Of a stretch of DNA of 51,880 nucleotides, positions 48,674 to 51,880 are shown piece after piece. The translations under genes and the position numbers were made by a program. The DNA is taken from NCBI GenBank assembly GCA_021155985.1, contig JAJNBA010000015.1, positions 1-51,880 on the forward strand. Direction: 5' to 3'. The DNA is from Actinomycetes bacterium. Its GTDB lineage: Bacteria; Actinomycetota; UBA4738; HRBIN12. Below the pieces are notes generated by a model, which was given only the letters and a program-made list of their open reading frames with translations, ran no database searches and had not been told where the DNA came from. How positions within the stretch are numbered: the first letter of the stretch is position 1; each line of letters starts with the position of its first letter.

Positions 48674-50191
48674 ATGGAGACGACTCGCTCGCGGACGGCG
48701 TGGCCCGCCGTCGCGGCGGCGGTGGCCGGGTTCCTAGCGGAGGCGGTCGTCGCCGCGGTCCCCGGGTCCCCTCTCCAGCCGCTCCTGGCCCCGGGCGCGG
48801 CTCCCGGGGGGCCGTTCGTCTGGGTCGCCGAGGCGTTCCAATTGGATCGGCTGGGCGACGCCCTCCCCGTGGCGTCGGTGCTCGGCGTGGCGGCGGGGAT
48901 GGCAGGATTCCTCGCGCTCCTCCGGGCGACGTGGCGAGGAGATCTGTCGCTCCGCTTCGCCCTCGGGCTGTCGATCGCCTTCCATCTCGCGATCGTCCTG
49001 GAGCCCCTGTTGATCTCCCGGGACGTCTATTCGTACATCGCGCATGGGCAGATCGTGTCGGTGCACCACGCGAACCCGTACGTCCAGACGCCGGCCGACT
49101 TCCCCGGCTTCCTGTCGCGGACGCTCGTCGGACCGCGGTGGGTCGACACGCCCTCCGTCTACGGGCCGCTGTTCACCCATCTGGCGGGGCTGGTCACCCG
49201 GACGACCCCGCGCCTGGACGTGCTCGTGGACACGTTCCGGCTCATCGCGATCGCGGCGGGCCTCGCCACCACGTTCGTGATCGCCGCCGTGTCCCGCGGG
49301 CTCCGCCCGGATCGAGCGGCGTTCGCGGTCGCCGCGTTCGGCTTGAACCCCGTGATCCTCTTCCAGTCCGCCGGGAGCGGGCACAACGATCTCCTTGTTG
49401 CGCTCGGGATCGCGCTGGCTGCCTGGTGCGTCCTCCGGGGGCGTACGCACTGGGCGATCGTGCTCGTCGCGTGCGCGGGACTGATCAAGGCGACCGCGTT
49501 CCTTCCACTCCTCCTGCTCGTGATCTGGGTGGCCTGGCGGCGGGCGCCCGGGGAACGCCTGCGCGCCGGCGCGACCCACGCCGCCCTCGGTTTCGCCGTG
49601 GTCATCGCGGTGGCGCTTCCCTTCCTCCAGCGACACGACCCCACGCTCGGGATGCTGGAGCTGTCGTCGCACGAGGGATGGCTCGCGCCGTCCCGGTTCT
49701 TCCGCCGTGTCCTGGACGCGGTCAGCGGGGACGCGCTGGGCGTCGTCGCGCGCGTCGTGTTCGCGGTGGCTCTCGTCGCCGCGGTCGTGTGGCTCATCCG
49801 CCGGGTCGCGCGCGCCGCCGCGTCGGGGCGTCCGGTGCTCGAGCTCCTCGGGGGATGGGGGTGGATCCTTCTCGTCCTGACGATGCTCGGCCCGGTGCTC
49901 CTGCCCTGGTATCTCGCGTGGTCCCTCCCGCTGATCTGGGTCCTCCCGCGGGTGCCCCGCGTCTCGCTGATCGCGCTCTCGGTCGTGCTCGCGCTGTCGC
50001 AGTGGACGGCGGAGCCGCTCCGGTTCCCGGGCGCGTACGACCTGAACGTGCTGATCGGCCACTACGCGCTGACCCCGATCGTGATCGGTCTCCTCGTGTG
50101 GCTTGGGCTCGACCTACGCCGGCGCCTCTCGATCCCGCTGGCGCTGCACGACGAGGAACGCCGCGAGGCCGCCGAGACCCGCCAGCAGTGA
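48674..50191 (+). CDS. GT-C membrane glycosyltransferase, MptB-like
   Basis: This 505-residue polytopic protein has an extracytoplasmic loop with the acidic motif SRDVYSYIAHGQIV, then NPYVQTPADFPG and WVDTPSVYGPLFTHLAG, matching polyprenol-phosphate-mannose-dependent alpha-1,6-mannosyltransferases (MptA/B, GT87-type). HND in GSGHNDLLVALG is also typical. It probably extends a lipid-linked mannan or other envelope glycan. Its last 78 bp overlap the opposite gene. Confidence 0.85.
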   Translation: METTRSRTAWPAVAAAVAGFLAEAVVAAVPGSPLQPLLAPGAAPGGPFVWVAEAFQLDRLGDALPVASVLGVAAGMAGFLALLRATWRGDLSLRFALGLSIAFHLAIVLEPLLISRDVYSYIAHGQIVSVHHANPYVQTPADFPGFLSRTLVGPRWVDTPSVYGPLFTHLAGLVTRTTPRLDVLVDTFRLIAIAAGLATTFVIAAVSRGLRPDRAAFAVAAFGLNPVILFQSAGSGHNDLLVALGIALAAWCVLRGRTHWAIVLVACAGLIKATAFLPLLLLVIWVAWRRAPGERLRAGATHAALGFAVVIAVALPFLQRHDPTLGMLELSSHEGWLAPSRFFRRVLDAVSGDALGVVARVVFAVALVAAVVWLIRRVARAAASGRPVLELLGGWGWILLVLTMLGPVLLPWYLAWSLPLIWVLPRVPRVSLIALSVVLALSQWTAEPLRFPGAYDLNVLIGHYALTPIVIGLLVWLGLDLRRRLSIPLALHDEERREAAETRQQ

Positions 50192-51880
50192 GGCGGCGAG
50201 CGCGACCGGCGTCGAGTCCAGGCGGAGACCCGTCCGGTCGAGCGCGACCGCCGCGAGCGTGAGGGCGGCGGCACCGAATGCGGGCGAAGTCGCGATCGCG
50301 ACGATCAGGTCGTCGCTCGCGACGCGCGCGTAGCCGAGTCCGATGACGGATAACACCGCCAGGATCGCGAGCGCGGCGATCGAGATCCCCGCCCCCGACG
50401 AAGGGACGACGTCGAACGGGCCGCTGACGGTCGCGGAGTACTCCGGGAGAGGTTCGCTCGCCCAGAAGGAGGGTCCAAGCTCGAGGAGCTGGGGGCTCGA
50501 GACGCTCCCCCGATAGAAGGAGCCGAGGACCAGCACCAGAGGCTCGGGCTCGTCCGGGATGTTCGCGAGCGTCAGGCGAGAGAGGGCGTCGTATTCGGGA
50601 TCACCTCGCACCGTCGGCCGGTCGTCGAAGAAGTCGCTGACCGTGCCGACGAACACGTAGACGTCGGATGCACGCTCGGGGGAGGCGGCCGCCCGAAGGA
50701 TGTTCGCGGCCCGCGATCCGAGGAATGTCGCCGTGGCGTCGGCGTCATCCACGATGTAGACGATCGGCCGCCGGTCCAACGGGGGTCCGACGCGGAGCCC
50801 GGCCTCGCGAGCCAGCTCGGCTTCCCTCGGGTTCACGAACGGGGCCTGTCGGCTCCATGCGAGTAGCCCCCCGATGATCATCCACGCGGCGAGTGCGCCG
50901 AAGACCCCCCACGTCAGCCAGCGTCGCCCGCCCAGCCTGCCGTGAAGCCATCCGAGCCCGAAGGCCGCGGCGATCGGCACGGCGAACCCGAACGTGACGA
51001 GCCGGTCCGGTGGAAGCCATCCCGTGGCGTAGCCCACAGGGATACCGATCGCGATCACCGTGAGCCACGACCCGAGGAACCGCCGGAGGAACCCGCCCGC
51101 CGCCGAGGCGTCGGCGACCGCGGTCCCGGCGACGGCGAGCGGGACCGAGATCCACTGGACGTAGCGGGCCGCCCGGAGCCGGAACCGCTCGCGGTACGCG
51201 TCGATGAGCTGTCGGTCGAGACCCGCTCGTCGGAGGTACCCGTCCCTCGATGTCTCGGCGGCGATCGGACCGGGTCCCGCGATCGTCGCGAGGATGCCGG
51301 CTCCCGCGGCGACGCCGCCGACCGTAACGGAAAGCGCGATGTCGCGGGCTTCGTCGCGGGCGCCCGCTCGCCAGGCGAGTGCGGCGGCTCCCGCGAGCAC
51401 GACGATCGCATGGACCAGGAACGGCGCATGCGCCAGGCCCCCGCCCGCGAGGAGCACGGCCGCCGTCCACCACGACCGACGGGTTCCGGCGAGGCACGCC
51501 GCCGCCGCGAGGAACGTCACGGCGACCACGAGATTGGCCAGGTAGCCGGCGACGAGATGAACGGAGAAGACGCCCGCGAGGAGCCCGGCGAGGAGCCAGG
51601 TCATCCCCGCGCCGCGGGCCCCGAGGCGGACCAGGGCCGCCGATGCCCCACCCACCGCGACCCCGAGCGCGGACGACAGCCCGGCCGTCACCGCTGAGAC
51701 GTTCAGGTGCAGCGCACCGGCCAGCGCCGCCACGAGCGCCGGCGCGCCCGGCCGGCTCCCCACCATCGAGAGGCCCTCGCTCGCCCCGACGCGCGTCCAC
51801 CAGAGGTAGACAGGGACGTCGGGGCCGACGCCGAAGGGGTGGCCGTCGATCGCATACGGCCACACGAGCACGACGAAAAG
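50114..51880 (-). CDS. Large polytopic membrane protein, GT-C-like, 5' end outside window
   Basis: At least 588 residues are visible, and the frame stays open at the window edge (LFVVLVWPYAIDGHPFGVGPDVPVYLWWTRVG), so the true start lies outside. It has about ten or more helices. A soluble segment with IVYIVDDADATATFLGSRAANILRAA precedes the last three helices. The early GPDVPVY motif and helix layout suggest a GT-C-type membrane glycosyltransferase acting on an envelope sugar, but no catalytic motif is certain. It overlaps the end of the convergent MptB-like gene. Confidence 0.75.
   Translation of the reverse strand, partial: LFVVLVWPYAIDGHPFGVGPDVPVYLWWTRVGASEGLSMVGSRPGAPALVAALAGALHLNVSAVTAGLSSALGVAVGGASAALVRLGARGAGMTWLLAGLLAGVFSVHLVAGYLANLVVAVTFLAAAACLAGTRRSWWTAAVLLAGGGLAHAPFLVHAIVVLAGAAALAWRAGARDEARDIALSVTVGGVAAGAGILATIAGPGPIAAETSRDGYLRRAGLDRQLIDAYRERFRLRAARYVQWISVPLAVAGTAVADASAAGGFLRRFLGSWLTVIAIGIPVGYATGWLPPDRLVTFGFAVPIAAAFGLGWLHGRLGGRRWLTWGVFGALAAWMIIGGLLAWSRQAPFVNPREAELAREAGLRVGPPLDRRPIVYIVDDADATATFLGSRAANILRAAASPERASDVYVFVGTVSDFFDDRPTVRGDPEYDALSRLTLANIPDEPEPLVLVLGSFYRGSVSSPQLLELGPSFWASEPLPEYSATVSGPFDVVPSSGAGISIAALAILAVLSVIGLGYARVASDDLIVAIATSPAFGAAALTLAAVALDRTGLRLDSTPVALAASLLAGLGGLAAFLVVQRQRDREAPA

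Overview
The window is about 52 kb of very GC-rich, gene-dense DNA from a bacterial chromosome, most likely an uncultured Actinomycetota. The evidence is frequent GTG starts, many apparently leaderless genes with a TAnnnT box 6-10 nt before the start codon, SigB/SigF-type stress promoters, an MptB-like GT-C enzyme, a DinB2-like polymerase, and the AraC/VOC/UvrA-like neighbourhood. A high-GC Chloroflexota host is not excluded. No rRNA, tRNA, CRISPR, phage or transposase genes were recognised.

Layout. (1) 1-3.8 kb, minus strand: two RND permeases (one cut by the window edge) around a 141-residue lipoprotein that resembles only the end of an adaptor. (2) 4-10.4 kb: a membrane-anchored molybdopterin oxidoreductase, a secreted endonuclease/exonuclease/phosphatase-fold protein, a VWA protein, then a CBS - nucleotidyltransferase - BON - metallophosphoesterase run. 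(3) 10.4-23 kb: a haem-oxygenase-like diiron protein coupled to a glycosyltransferase, then a general-stress island. The island holds a SigB/F-type sigma factor with an RsbW-like partner, a STAS antagonist, further RsbW-like ATPases, a membrane-GAF-GAF-SpoIIE phosphatase, CBS, CDGSH, TraR/DksA-like and CsbD proteins, and several small membrane or charged proteins. (4) 23.5-28 kb: a stand-alone Lrp/AsnC ligand-domain protein, a 1193-residue cyclase/AAA/TPR regulator and a broken methyltransferase. (5) 28.3-34.8 kb: a sarcosine-oxidase-like D-A-G-B operon led by a PYROXD2-like flavoprotein and followed by a SixA-like phosphatase. (6) 34.8-38.9 kb: an AraC regulator, two VOC proteins, a DUF1801 protein and a UvrA-like ABC ATPase, with a 23-bp repeat before both VOC genes. 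(7) 38.9-42 kb: zwf facing gnd-pgl (oxidative pentose phosphate pathway). (8) 42-47.8 kb: adenosine deaminase with a frame-broken YbaK-like gene, an exported protein, a DinB2-type polymerase beside a stand-alone 5'-3' exonuclease, and a GNAT gene between 19-bp repeats. (9) 47.8 kb to the end: small membrane proteins and two large polytopic membrane proteins whose ends overlap.

The most coherent system is the stress island. Eight SigB/F-type promoters (GTTTNN, 13-15 nt, GGG[T/A]A[C/T/G]) lie before CBS, CsbD, ATP-binding and small-protein genes in the same 15 kb that encodes the sigma factor and its partner-switching regulators, so the region looks like a self-contained sigma regulon. The two RsbW-like proteins next to the sigma and STAS genes lack the usual N-box Asn, whereas the two distant ones keep it, which suggests a division between ATP-independent anti-sigma factors and true kinases.

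Three genes (about 17.9, 27.8 and 42.2 kb) are intact apart from one or more small frame breaks. These may be real pseudogenes or residual assembly indels.
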